This document shows positions 22,659 through 35,872 of a DNA stretch of 64,000 nucleotides, in pieces. Made by a program: the position numbers and the translations under genes. Source of the DNA: Anaeramoeba flamelloides (lineage: Eukaryota; Metamonada; Anaeramoebidae); contig JANTQA010000036.1 of the NCBI GenBank assembly GCA_027625915.1, forward strand, positions 5,849,001 to 5,913,000, in the 5' to 3' direction. Each line of letters opens with the position of its first letter. Within the stretch, counting starts at the first letter, position 1. Under the pieces are notes generated by a model. It searched no databases and was not told the DNA's origin. It saw only the letters and a list, made by a program, of their open reading frames with translations.

Positions 22659-24360
22659 GATTTTCTGTTTCTTTAGAAAATACTGTTGAACTTTTTTTAC
22701 CTTTTCACTTGTTTTCCGGAAAGGTAACATAGATTTTTTGACTATTAACTATACAACCGTTTTTTTTTATAATGGGTCATCATCCCTTCGGTTTCCAAAA
22801 ACACTCAAACTAATATTGTAATGTTTAAGATGAAAATAACTTGTAAGAATTAAAAAGAACCACTTATTCTTCCAAAAAATGTTTTAATGGCGATCAGTTT
22901 TTTTTTTTTGTTCTCTGAGAACCGAAATAGAAAAATTATTGAAAAACTTTACGTTTAAGGGACTAATAATCTAAAAAAATCTTCAAGAAAATTTAATAGT
23001 AAAATCAAAATTTTTTTCCACATCTTGAAATTAAAAAAGAAAGTCCAAACCCTTTTACTACAAATTCAAACTTACTTTCAAAGTAATTTTCAAAAATGAA
23101 TTCTTGTTTTCAAAAGCTTTGATCAATTTTTCTCATTTTTGAAAAATTTAAAATATAACATATTTCTGAATTATTTCAAAAAAAAATATTTTCTTTGAAA
23201 AAGAAGAAAGAAATCTTATTGCCTGTAAAGGAAGTGTACAAAAATTCACTTTAAAAACGAAATCACTAAGTTCTGAATTAACTCAGAATAAAGCATACAG
23301 TTGTTTGTTAAAAATCCCAATAATTATTTTAAACTTGTAAAAAATTAATATTTTGGTTCAAAGAACATTTCAAATCAATTTTTTCTTTTTATTGAATGAA
23401 AATATATGAATAAAAAAACCAAACCATGAAATTTAAAATTTTCCCAAAATACTTTTTTAAAACCTGGAAATTTCAACTTATAATATAAATAAATACTTTT
23501 TAATTGTATTATTCATAATCAATAATAAATAACCCAATCTTATTTTTTTTTTAGTGGATTACTAAAAACCCAAAGATTAAAGGTATCAATATATTTTATT
23601 ATTATTTCTCAATTTTGTAAAGATTTTCAAACAAATAAAACGAACCCAAATTACTAATTCTAATTAAAAAAAACTAAATAGATATGATCAAAGAACTGAT
23701 TTTAAAATATAATATTTCCTTGTTTATACCATGAATGTTTGAAAAAGGATATCTTGCATAATCTTTTAAATTTCAAGAAATTTAATAAATATTTCTGAAT
23801 AAAATAAATGTTCAAATTTTTTAGATCTTCAAGGATACAATATTTGATTTATTTTTATTGTATTTTTAAAAGAAGATTAAAGTTTCAACGTTAATTATTC
23901 CTAAAGACTCTCAGAAATTACTAAAAGCGATGTTTCTTAAAAATAAATTTTTTTTTGCAAATTTTTCTATTTCCCTTTTATATTAAAAAAATTCAAACAA
24001 AAAAGGATCAAGATATTTTTGATAGAAAATTTAATTGTGAAAATGAACTTCTTTTAAAAATGATAACTCGTTTCTTGGAAGTTGATAAATGAGTTTACAT
24101 ATGGGTTTAATCATATCCCTGTGTAAATAAATTACTCAATTACCTTTGAGGGAAAACAATAAATATGGGTTCTTAACTCCTTAAACAAAAGACAAACTAT
24201 TAAAAATTTTATGTTTTTTTGAAGGATTCTCAAAAATAATTAAAAAAACATTTATTAATCCAAATAACTTTTTGGTTTCTCAAACCTAGATAGATTGAAA
24301 ATGCTAATTTTGAACTCTCCATTCACTTACTATATACCCATTAATAAAATAAATAAATAA

Positions 24361-24408
<48 letters not shown>

Positions 24409-24415
24409 ATGAACA
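22659..24415. other. AT-rich spacer
   Basis: No gene or clear repeat family was recognised. A (TA)n run lies at about 24368-24406. Confidence 0.5.
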
Positions 24416-25245
24416 TCTCAAGAATATTTTTATATGAAGTTGAAAGCAAGACGAATTGGGGTATTAAGATTTTCCAACCTTTTCAGGAAAATTTTCAAAT
24501 TTTAAATTGCGATAATGATTTTTCCATAAATGAAAAAATTCAAAAAAATCAAGTAAATATTTCAAAAAACAAGATTTATTGACTCAACATTCGTACACCT
24601 CATTATGTATAATTCTTTATCAAAAGAAAATTCACTATATATAAATTTCTAATAGTCTATAATTATCTGTAAAAAAAAATCAATTCTAGTTGCTATCTGA
24701 ACTTAGAAAAAAACCACAACGAATTTTAGAACTAATAACTGCCGTTATTTAAAGGAATTAGAGAAAAAAAGTAATATCGTTTTCACGATAGGGTGATATT
24801 TATAGCATCTAGAAAGAAAAATATGTTTACCATTCCATAATAATGAATTAAACTAGGTGAGCTATTTTTTGTTGAAGTATGAGGATCTTTGTGGAAAAAA
24901 AAAAAAAAAATGTAAATTAATTTTTTCAAGATAAATATATCAAGAAAATTGGCTATTTTTCGTCATTTTTTAGATTTGATTCAAAAAATAAAAAATAGTG
25001 TCTTTACTGGTTTGATTTGGAAACAATCAGCATTGTTATGTTACACGTTTGACATATAAGAACGAGAAGATATTATTCAAAGCGATATACGATGATATTG
25101 AGGAGTCGAAGAATAGCTATTAATATCCCCTTAGCACACGAAAAATATCATATTTTGAGTCTGGAAGGGGATCCGAAATCAGGAATTTTAACTGATGATT
25201 TTGAACAAATGAAACAATATGAGATGCTATTTATTTTTTAGAACT
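24416..25245 (+). pseudogene. Unrecognised coding-like relic
   Basis: Several plus-strand pieces have clearly non-random amino-acid composition in the middle of a gene desert: IFLYEVESKTNWGIKIFQPF (about 24425-24485), RFHDRVIFIASRKKNMFTIP (about 24776-24836) and RIAINIPLAHEKYHILSLEG with GDPKSGILTDDFEQMKQYEM (about 25112-25230). They lie in different frames, with stops between and within. No family was recognised; a decayed host gene or transposon gene is possible. Confidence is low because the pieces are short. Confidence 0.3.
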
Positions 25246-27880
25246 CAGGATCTAACTCTACACAACAATAAAAGTAAAAAAAAAACAAAAAAAAATTTAA
25301 CAAGTAAAAACCAATTTGTTATTTTTTCGATGGTAATTGGAAGAACTTCTTTTTCTTCAAAGGATATTTTTTTTTTTGCCAAATGAGTTATTGTAAACAT
25401 TGAAGTTAAATTTTACATTTTGATACATTGGGTATAAAACATGGTCTAAATTCCCAGAGACAAACTAGTTCACCCTATTTTCAACGAGTTTCAATCTTAT
25501 CCTTTTATTTCATACTTGTTTAAAAAAATCATAAGCCGGCCAAACATAAAACTCTGCATGTTTCTATTAAATGTTCTGATCAGTAGGTTATTTTAAGTAT
25601 TTCTCTAAAAATTCTTAAGTTGATGTTACAAAATAAAATGTTTTTTTTTTAATTTTTTTCAGAAAATAAATTTGTAATTATGTTTTATTCACATTTTGAA
25701 CTTTTTCTAAAAATGTTCTCTTCTCTCTTTTTTCGAAGAAAAAAAATGAACAAATTTTTTTTATTTTTATTTTAAATAATATTGATTTCTTTCCAACCAA
25801 AACAAAAAACATTTTTCGGTTTTCGATATTGTTTTTTTTAAAAAAAGAAAATTTATTCAATTTCCAACCTCAAGGTAAAATTGATTGATTTTTTTATTTG
25901 TCGTCTATTGATCAAATAATTGGGTTCATAAAGCCAAAATAATTTTGAAATATCTTAAACCCTTGATTAGAGTGATCTTTTTGAATTTATGTGATTAACA
26001 ACACACCAAAAAAAAATTGATAAAAATTTTCCAAAATAACTTTAAATAACATGTTTAAGTTGAATTTATATATTATAAAATGCTTCATATACCCAGCCAA
26101 ATTCAATTCAAAATCAGAATATTCGCAAATTTTCAAACTTTGACTAATAATTTAATGGCTTCTCAAAATCTTTATACACTGACTATAATACTATCATAAA
26201 CTTTTCAGTGTACTAATACCTTTCTTATCAGAAGTTGTGAGGAATTATATACATTAATTTTTATAAATAACAAGTTTCGGTTTTATAAAAAATATGTAAC
26301 TAGTTTATTTGTTTTGAAGAATAACTAATAATAGTTTCTTAATAAATTTTTGTTTTTTAGAAGTTGATATTTTATTTTGAAAAAGAAACAGTTTCAAAAT
26401 CTTCTAATTTCACCCACTAAATCCATTTTCAAGAATTTCAATTACACAGAAATATTATAATTTAAATACATATATCACTTAGAAGAGATATACAGTAAGA
26501 ACGAAAAAAATGATTTTAAAATTTTTACTTTATAAAAAATAAAAATATCATAATTGTCTATTTTCAATTAATTAACTTTCCATTTTATAATAATTTTATT
26601 CATAATGTATCTTTATATTCGTTTATAAATCTAGACAATGTTTAATTAGATTATTTGTGATGTTTTCAAATATTAAACAATATTATTTAGTGAAAAGGAA
26701 AATAATTATAAGTTTGTCTTCTCTTTTTATTTTTGGTTTGATAAATTAATAATAAATTAGATATAATTTGGAAAATAGTAGTTTACCATTTTCCTATACA
26801 GCCAGTTCCACTTTTAAGGCACAAACTTTCAAGGAAATTTAAGGCACAAAAAAATCTCAAATTAAGGTACAAAATTTGGAATTTTTTTTTACATTTTATT
26901 TTACTAGAATCTGAATACTGTGCTTTAATTTGAGATTTTTATTGTGCCTTAAATTTCGTTGAAAGTTTGTGTCTTAAAAGTGGAACTGACTGTAAAAATT
27001 AGTTTAAATCAGATTAATTATCATTTAAAAATGAAAAAAAAAAAACTTGTAATTTGTTTTCAGAGACCTTTCTTATATTTGGCAAATTATATTTGTTGGA
27101 AAATTTTTATTATATTTAAACAAACCATCATAAAGTTGTTGATTTGACTCTTTTGGCCAGTTCATTAAAATATCGAAAGGAAATCCCCACCCCAGCTAAA
27201 AAATCTATATTTCATGTTTTATTTCAAAATTTCAGATTTTTGATCTTAACAATCGATTACTTATCTAAAAAATGATAATTGAAATTTAGTAAAAAAAAAA
27301 ATTAGTTATTTTTATGAGAAACTAAATACCATTTGAAAAATTTAGAGATATATAAAATCAAAAATTGGCAAAAAAAAAACCCAATTTATTGTTTTTTTAC
27401 AAAAATAAATATTAAATCATATTTAGATTACTGAACATTAATACTTTTATTGGAAATACTTTTTATCCATAATAAAAGAAGCAAATATCAAACAAAAAAA
27501 TAAAAATGATTGTGTCAAAAATGACATAACACGTGGAACAAAAAATTGGATTGATAACGTTCCTGTAATTTTGCCAATAATTATCAATCGATAAAATGAT
27601 AAGATACTATCAACTAATTATATGTTATTTTTCGATTTAACAAACTTAGTATTAAATTTCTCTTAATCATTGAAAAAAATGTCTCAATCTAAGAAAAAAA
27701 GATTACATTAAAGGAAAAAACGAAATGAAACCAAAAAAAAAAAAAAAAAGATAAAAAATGAAATCTTGTTTAATCCAAATTATTTCCAAATTGATTGTAA
27801 AGTATAGTATATTTACTCTCATTGCTTTCATAACATTGTCCAATTTTTTAAGTTTTGTCTAAATTCCAATTAAAAACTAA
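25246..27880. other. AT-rich spacer with one MITE
   Basis: Apart from MITE B copy 2 (26799-26992) and weak family C remains at about 27490-27880, I see no gene. The short frames here are A/T-run translations. Confidence 0.5.
26799..26992. mobile_element. MITE family B copy 2 (TA-flanked)
   Basis: 194 bp with arms of about 60 bp: CAGCCAGTTCCACTTTTAAG, then GCACAAACTTTCAAGGAAAT, against the inverse ending AAAAGTGGAACTGACTG. TA lies on both sides (26797-26798, 26993-26994). It is homologous to 13663-13855 along its length. This is the better preserved copy. Confidence 0.85.
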
Positions 27881-28715
27881 TCGTACTGTAATATGCTCAA
27901 AATATCAAAAAATTAATAATCAAAAACCATGACATTTTTAGAAAAAAAATCCAAGAAATATACTCAACTTCCAATATAAATGAGATTGGATTATAAATTT
28001 GAAAACAAAAACTGTTCGTTTCTTAGTGTAGCTCTTTTGCCCTCATTGAAATCTTCAATATTTTTATTTATTTTGTTTTCTTTTTCTTCGGTGAGTTATT
28101 TTTTATCTAAAAAATGTTACAAATTTCTTACTCTTTCAGATTTAGAGGGTTACAAAATACCCATAAATTAGATTAAACTGGTCCAAATTGATTTTTTTTA
28201 TCTTTAGAGAAAATGATTTGTTTTTAATTGTAGAAATTTATACATTTTGAGTATACAAATAAGAAACTATTCGATTTTTTTTGTTAAATTTTGATTTTTT
28301 TGAAATCAATAATCTTGTAAAACTTTTTTTTTTTGAATTACTTTTTTGTTGAAATTGTAAATGTGAAACCTTTTTTTGTTTTTTGTATTTTTTATAATTT
28401 ATATTTATTATCTGTTTTTTTTATTTGAATTTTTATAATTGAGAATCCTTTGAATTTTTTTATCAATGAGATCATCTAGAAACTTTTTTTTTTTTGTTAT
28501 TTGAATTTTTGTTAATGGGAAGCTTTGAAATTGTGATCATACTTTGGAATTTATTTGTTATTTGAAATTGTTATTTCGATCATGAGAATTTTTTTTTATG
28601 TTATTTGAATTTTATAGATCAAAAGAAGTTCAATTTCACAATACCCTTTCTTAATGCCAAGTTACCTTTGAGCATTAAACAAATTGATGATAAGTGACTT
28701 GACCCTTAAAAAAAA
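27880..28715. repeat. Dispersed repeat family L copy 1
   Basis: Homologous to 43190-43825 in the same orientation. Shared blocks are ACATTTTTAGAAAAAA, a TAAAAAATGTTACAAA-type block, GAGGGTTACAAAATA(C)CC and TTTCACAATACCCTTT. It translates to short matching phrases in both copies (FLS..CYK.LT.S.LE.YKI), so an old coding sequence is possible, but neither copy is a credible gene. Confidence 0.6.
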
Positions 28716-29219
28716 TTTAACACAAAAAATGATTTTATTATGAAACAATTTTGTTTTTTGGGAATTAACTGTTATTGTTTTTTTGAAGTATTCTCGGTCT
28801 TCTTTTTCAAAAAATATAAATTTTTTCAAATTACCTTAGCTTCATGAATATGATCTTTCAAAATAGAAGCTTCTATGATGTAAATAGTAGAATTTTAAGG
28901 ACTCGATCAGAAAAAAATCAATCGAAACTAATTTCTTTTATTTGGCCAGCTTTACTCTTGGGTGAATTATTCCAAAACAAGACATACTTTTCCAAGTCTT
29001 CCAGTTTTATTATGAACATTTGAAATGGTTTAAAATTATTGAAATTTTATTTTTTTTAAAATATTTAAATTTATTTTTAAACCTGCCTAAACCAACCCAA
29101 ATCTAGAAACAACTTTTTTAAAAAGATTCTTTATTAGTTAGACATCGAAAGAATATTTTCATCTAAATTACTTGTTGTTTTAAGCGTAAAAAAAGATTCT
29201 TTTTTCAAAGCCGAAATTA

Positions 29220-32200
29220 ATGGACATTGAAAAACTCAAATCAAAAGCCAAAGGGAATTCCAAATCAAAGACAAAACTCGGCTTTCTTTATTTAGAAGGT
29301 CTTGAGATTTCAAAAGATTTGAAACAAGCTTATCAATTATTCCATATCGCAAGCTTCGAAGGGGACATTAATGCAACCTATTGGTTAGGCGAATGCTATT
29401 ATGTTGGCTTGTATGTACATCGTAACTATTCAACGGCATACAGATTATTTAAAGTTGCAGCTGAAAAGAAAAACCCCAGAGGTAAGACTTTTATCAGAGT
29501 AAAAAAAAAAATCTGATCAATAACAAATTTTTTTCCAAATAAAGAAAAAAACTCTTATTTCGAAAGCTCGTAGATGGACAGTGATTTTAAAACTGTCATT
29601 TTCCTTTCACAACACATAAAATGTTTTCAAATTTATCTATCAGAAATGAAACAACGATATTCTTCTAAAATTAAAAGAGATCTTATGTTGAAAAATTCTA
29701 TTTTTGTAGTGATCAGATTTCCATTTTTTCTGAAAAAATTATTATTACCTCAGTTTGACCATTTTCTGAATCAGAGTTAATTTTTTGTGGAAAAGACAAG
29801 ATAAAATTAATATAACCTGATCAAGTCATCTTTTTTCCTTTGTTTTCAATCTTACCATTGTGAAAAAAATTTGGGTAATTAAAAAAAATTGGTTCAGTCA
29901 AAAATTTGTTTTCGTTTTTTAAATAGTAAATATTAGCAAAATGATTTTTGATCAAAGTAAAATTTTATGAACAAATCTTACATTTAAGAAAAACCAAAGT
30001 CACTATCAATAATAATTTTCAAAGGTAAAATTATTTCGTTACATTTTGTGCTTATAGAATTACTGTGGAACTCTAAAAAACAAAAATTTATCTTTAATTG
30101 TAAACTTTACTAAAAATATTGATTTTTTGTATTAGATTACATTCCAAGATCAAGTTAATCATTGTTTGGGAAGACCAAAAATTAATAACCGTTTTAAATT
30201 AAGGTTTGTCTAAGGGGATTTTAAGAATTTAAATGGTTTCTGAAATCTTGATATTTCGGTATTTTGAAGTTTTGATTGTAAACATTAGTGGAAAACAATC
30301 TCTTTCGAAAAAACATCTTTTTTTGGAAGATTTTATAATTCAATTTGATTTAAAAGGTTATTTAAGATTAACCGTGATAAATTTGCGTTCATTAACAATG
30401 GTAAATATCTTATTGAATTAATAGATTTTAATATTTCCTATTAAATATTTCTCTTATTTTTAGTAAAGTTGACAATTTAAAGTCAATTTTTGTTTTTTAG
30501 AGTTCCACAGTAATTCTAAAAGGTTAAAATGCAACAATTTAATTTTACCTTTGAAAATTATTATTGATAGTGACTTTGGTTTTTCTTAAATGTAAGATTT
30601 GTTCATAAAATTTTACTTTGATCAAAAATCATTTTGCTAATATTTACGATTTAAAAAACGAAAACAAATTTTTGACTGAACCAATTTTTTTTAATGACAC
30701 AATTTTTTTCACAATGGTTATTTCATATAAAAAATTTTACAATCTTTTTCGGCATTTTTTGTTTTTTTGAATGATAAATTCTTTTCAAAATTGTGTAATC
30801 GAAAGAGTTATTGTCTTTAAGGTGACAGAAAAAAGTATAAAATAGGAAAAAAGTTAGGTTAAATAATTCTTTCGCCTTTATTAAACTCTCAATAGTTGAA
30901 TTGATTACAAAAATATTTCACAAATTGGTAATTCTTCAATAAATAATCCCTTTGTTTTGAAACAAAACAATTTTTAAAAAAAGCTATCAAATAACTCCAT
31001 TCGAGTCTATCAACCCAATATTTGGTAGTTTTCAAAATCTTTTTTGTCATTCAGTATTTCGAATGATGAAATTAATTGAAAATATCAAAAAAAATACTCT
31101 ATATGAAAGTACAATTAATAAGGTAAAATTATGGAGTTTTTTAGGTTTGAATCAATTCCGAAAGATCTTGTGTTGTTTTTACAAATTGCAAAGAAAACCA
31201 TTTTAAGAAAATAATTACAGTTTGATCTTTTTTAAATTGGGAAACAACAGTAATAATACTGGAATCCAAAACTACTGATAAATTCAAATATATTTAATAA
31301 TATTTTTACTTCACTTTTCCCATTTTTGTAATCTCGTCTACCAACTTTTCAAACAACTCAAAAGAATTCTTTTGAAGTTAACCAATTTTAGAAAGTTTTT
31401 TAACATTTAAAAGAATAAAATACCTTCTTGAAAGCTTGTGTAAAAAAATTTATAAAATGAAAATGAAGTGAAAATTTTCAGATATCTATTTGAATTTATC
31501 AGTAAAAAACAATATTTATTTGAAATATGCTCACACTGTTTCATCAAACCTAATGAAAATAATCAAAAGCAAATGGAAAAGTTTTTCATATCAAAATAGT
31601 TTTATTAATGAAGACACAAACTTTTTGAGGATGTACTTAAAACTGTCTAATTTAAAGATTTTAAACAGTTTTACTAACACTTTATTAAAAAGTTTAGTTA
31701 GCACTTTTTTAAAATCCTTGTATCAAAATTGTTTTTTTTTGATAGAAGGCCCAATTTATTATTATGAATAGTTGAGCCTTTTGTCAAACAACAAAATAAC
31801 CACTACATAATAAAAATCTCAAAATAGTTTTATTTGTAAAATTAGTAAAAGTTAGCAATGAGAAAGATTTTTTTTGTATTTTTTTTGAGAAACTGATTTC
31901 TCCTTTTATATTAAATTGAATTTGCTATTTTAACAATATGTGTTAATTTAAGTTTGAGTAATATCAATTTCAGATCTCTTTAAATTATCTGAAAAAAAAA
32001 TAAGTAAAAAAAAAGTTAATTCTACTAAGGTTTATAATTAAAATTCAAATTTAGAAAATTGAAGAGACTTAAAATTTGAATTAATTTTTATTTTGAATTT
32101 TATTTTAATTCCAACTAGGAATATTTTTTTTTGGGTTGTTTTTTTTAAATGAAGCAAAAATCAAACAATAAAAAATTATTTGAAAATGATAATTTTTTTC

Positions 32201-33724
32201 CTACTTTACACTTAATATAGAAATGTAATTTTTTTTTACATTTGAAAATTTTTCTCAGGAATTTTCCTTTGAAAGAGTAAACAATTTCAGAAAAACAATT
32301 ACCTTTTTTTCCCAAATGATAAAAATTAACTTATTAAATTTAGTATTATTTGAGTGCTTCATGGGCATTTTCTTTATAAAAAAATTAAACAAAAATTTTA
32401 TTAATTCCAAAATGAATAAATTGAAAAAAATTTAAAAAATTTTTAGTTCATTTTCCATTTGAGAAAGTCTCATAACCCTACTTTTAAAACAACCCAAGAG
32501 AAAGAACCTTTTGAAGCACAACTATTTTTACAAAGTTTCCTAACATTGAAACCAATAAAATGCTTTACTCATAGCTTTGATAAAAAAATTTATAAACTAG
32601 AAATGTGTAGTAAGCATTTTCAGATATTAATTTGAATTGATCAGTATCATTACTTATCAAAAATTTAGATTCATTCAACCAATTGAGTATTAATGTGATT
32701 TACCCCCAATGGTAAAATTCTGTTCATTGGGAAATAAAAGGAACAAAATTTTCATTCAACTTTTCAAAAAAATAAAAAAAAATTCCCATCTTAAAAGTAT
32801 TCAAACATAATAAACACTTTTGTCTTTTTACAATTACATTAATTAAATTAAATATATTAATCTATCAATTTTATAGGATTCTTTCTTCTTTAAAATAATG
32901 GATTTTAATTTTAATCAAAAAAAAAAAAAAAAAAAAGAATCATAAGATTTGATTACTTTAATGTGATAAATGTTGAGGAAATAATAGAAATTAAAATTCA
33001 GAAAAAATAATATTAAAAATAGATATCAAAAGGTCTTCTTATAATTTTGTGATAATAAATAATCTTTTTTGAATTCAAACATAATTATTTCTCATATAAC
33101 ACAAAAAAATGTTTTAATAGTCAACTCATTCGTACTAAAATGTTTACATATATAAAATAAGTTACTAGGGAAATTCAACTTTATCAATATTATTTTTTGA
33201 AAAATACAAATAATTGATATTTTTTCAACATATTTTTGATTTTGGGAATGTACAAATTTTTGGAATCAATTTTTTTATTTTATCAATATACCTTTTGTGT
33301 ATTTAGCAAATTGTATTTTTTTTTTTTTTTTTTTTACAATTGAAAAAATCTTCATTAATGTTGAATAATGTGTATCTACAATCTGAGTTCCATAAACACT
33401 ATCATTGAAATTCACCACACCAACAATGTAAATTTTGATGTTTCATTTATTTTTTCTTTAATTGATTCATATTTTAATTTAGAAAAAATTGAAAGTTTAA
33501 TAAAATACTTGAAAAAAGAGATAATTATGTATTATAAAATACAATGTTATTAGATTATAGTGTGTGCTATTTATCTGCCTTTTTCTGAGAATGATCATTG
33601 CAATTTTGAGAATTAATCCATTAGATCTATTTTCTCAAAATATTATTTTAGAAACAAATTGCTTTCCTCAATAATATTCATTATTTAAGAAAATCATATT
33701 TAAAATTGCTTGAATAAATAACCC

Positions 33725-33800
<76 letters not shown>

Positions 33801-35872
33801 TAAACATAGCTTTGGGAAGATTGGGCGATTGTTATTTTTTTGGCCATGGAGTAAAAAAAAATATTATTAAAGCGATTAATTTATATTTAGAGTCATCTGA
33901 ATTTTCTGTTTCAAGATCTGAAAAGCGAATGATCGATTGCTTTAAATTGGACAAAAAGAATAAAAATGAGAAATTAATTGAAGAATATCAAGAGTTTATT
34001 ACACAATTAACAAAAAACGCAGAAAAGAATAATGATGCCAAATCACAGTTAATTTTAGGAATTATGTATCAATCAGGTAATGGTGTGACTGAAAACAAAG
34101 AAAAGGCATTGGAATATTTCAAATTATCTGCAAAACAGGGTAACTTAATAGCACAAAGGAAATTAGCATTAAGGTATTTGAGCGAGGGCAAAAGAAACAA
34201 TAAAGAAAAATCGAATTATTGGATGACTTTATCAGCGAAACAGGGGAATTCTGGTTCTATTAACAACATCGCCATTAATCATTTAAATGGGTTTGGGGTT
34301 GAGAAGAATTCGTACAAATCAATCTCCAATTTCCGAAAAGCAATAAAACTGAAGAATGCTAATGCTTACAACTCGCTGGGGATATTATATTTGAATGGGG
34401 AGGGTGTACCCAAGAATTTGAATATTGCATTTAAATTGTTTTTCAAATCCCATTATTTAGGATCATCAAATGGTACCGAATCCTTAGGTTTCTACTACCA
34501 ATATCACAACAATAATTTCCATTATAACCATAAAAATACTTCATACAAGATGTATAATTATTATTTACGATCTGCTAAAGAAGAGAACCCCGATGCACAG
34601 TTTGCCTTGGCAATTTGTAGTTTACAAGGTATTGGGGTAACAAAATCGAAAAAACGGGCATTTCAATTATTCCAAAAGGCTGCAGAAAATGGCAACCTTG
34701 AAGCAAAAAATAGCTATGCGATATGTTATGAAAAGGGGCGCGGGTGTAAACAAAATATAGAAAAGGCATTTGAAATATATAAAGAAGCAGCCGAATTAAA
34801 TGAACCAAATTCCTGTTATAATTTAGGAATCTGTTATTTCCAAGGAAAGGGTGTAGATGTTGCATATGGGAAGGCCTATAAGTGGTTTAAAAGGGCATCA
34901 CAATTTGATGATTTTCGTAATCTAAATATTATCCAGGGCATTTCAAAATTGCAATTCATTCTCACCCGAAATGGAAAATATGAGGAAATTGAAAAATTGC
35001 TGCATAAAGGGTGTGAAATTAATAAAATTTGCGAAGCGACAAATCAAAGTGCCTTACATTTAGTATGCCAAACATCCAAAAAAACCCAATTCCAATTATT
35101 TCAATTATTAATTGACCATGGTGCAAACCCGTATTTGAAAAATAATTCTAATAAGACACCCATCGATCTCTTAAAAGCAAAATCAGATAAAAAAATGTTT
35201 TGTTGCGAAATTTCAATAATAGAAGATTTTTTAAACGTTTTCCAAGCAGAAGAATTAACCGATTTAATAATATGTAATAAAAAGGTAAATAGATTTTGGG
35301 TTGAGTATCGTATCGGTAGAAGATTTACATTTAATGACCATCAGATTTTATCACAATATTCATGCCAAGAGGTGAGACAATGGCTAAAATGGGTTTACAC
35401 TGGAATGATTGAGGATGAGAGAGGCATAATCCTGCGGATTTCAAACCACCTCAAAATACGAGATTTTCAACAAAAGACCGGGAAATGCGGTTTAATTAAC
35501 GATCTCAGAATACTTATTCAAGAAACTAATTCCATGGATTTTACTTTAATCGTTGACCAAAAGTTTTTAAAAATGCACAAGTTCATTATGCAGACAAGAT
35601 CAAATTTATTCAGAGGTCTGTTTTTGAGTGTAACACAAATATTTAACCAAGTCAAAGACTATTCAAAAAAAAGCTATCAAACTTTAAACTGCTTAAGAGA
35701 CTTTATTTATTCCGACTCATTTAGTAATAATAATTTGATAAATAATAACAAACAGAATATTTTTACCTTGATCGAAGATCTTAAAGATGCCAAAGAGTAT
35801 TATCAATTAAATAAAAAATCGAAATTAATTGATTGTTTGCATCAAATTAAAAATTATTGTAATATTAATTAA
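29220..35872 (+). CDS. Sel1-repeat, ankyrin and tandem-BTB protein (2 exons)
   Basis: Exons 29220-29481 and 33810-35872 join through a 4328 bp GT...AG intron (donor GGTAAG, acceptor ACATAG, phase 1). The junction rebuilds an alanine and a regular Sel1 repeat: KKNPR-A-LGRLGDCYFFGHG. The product is 774 residues. Roughly ten Sel1-like TPR repeats (about 15-460; LG.CY..G.GV.K and A..LF..AA phrases) are followed by one or two ankyrin-like repeats (about 467-547; ALHLVCQ, LLIDHGANPYLKNNSNKTPI), a degenerate BTB (about 567-644) and a clear BTB (about 661-768; FTLIVDQ, MHKFIMQTRSNLFRGLF). Exon 2 has no ATG at its front, which supports the upstream exon. The BTB pair is the same cassette as in the gene at 19177-20358. 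It is probably a scaffold or CUL3-type adaptor (inference). The gene is AT-rich and ends CNIN, not a standard CaaX. Confidence 0.85.
29854..30719. mobile_element. Long-inverted-repeat element E2
   Basis: 866 bp with arms of about 200 bp in inverse orientation: ACCATTGTGAAAAAAATT on the left against AATTTTTTTCACAATGGT on the right, then ATTTTTGATCAAAGTAAAAT and ACATTTAAGAAAAACCAAAG against their complements. The middle is homologous to that of E1 (6946-7826), with shared blocks CCAAGATCAAGTT and GTTTGGGAAGAC. The arms of this copy match each other better than do those of E1, so it may be younger. Confidence 0.82.
31275..31502. mobile_element. Small TA-flanked inverted-repeat element, family G copy 2
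   Basis: 228 bp from CTGATAAATTCAAATA to TTTGAATTTATCAG, with TA on both sides (31273-31274, 31503-31504). It is homologous to G1 and G3. A more diverged relative lies at about 32440-32645. Confidence 0.82.
33727..33795. repeat. (TA)n microsatellite next to a splice acceptor
   Basis: About 70 bp of uninterrupted TA ending 14 bp before the inferred acceptor AG at 33808-33809 of the Sel1-BTB gene. It occupies the place where a polypyrimidine tract would be expected. Confidence 0.95.

Larger units (their letters stand above)
29482..33809 (+). other. 4.3 kb intron filled with mobile-element copies
   Basis: The intron of the Sel1-BTB gene is about 30 times longer than those of the RPS4 and EF-hand genes. 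It holds element E2 (29854-30719), element G2 (31275-31502), a diverged G copy (about 32440-32645), weak family C remains and a (TA)n tract of about 70 bp at 33727-33795, just before the acceptor. No exon-like sequence was found inside. Confidence 0.8.

Noticed and set aside
34575-34865. 96-residue minus-strand frame
   Set aside because: Antisense to Sel1 repeats of the plus-strand gene; no domain of its own.
35861-35869. C-terminal CNIN of the Sel1-BTB protein as a prenylation box
   Set aside because: The two middle positions and the final Asn do not fit usual CaaX substrates, unlike CSLM of the GTPase gene.
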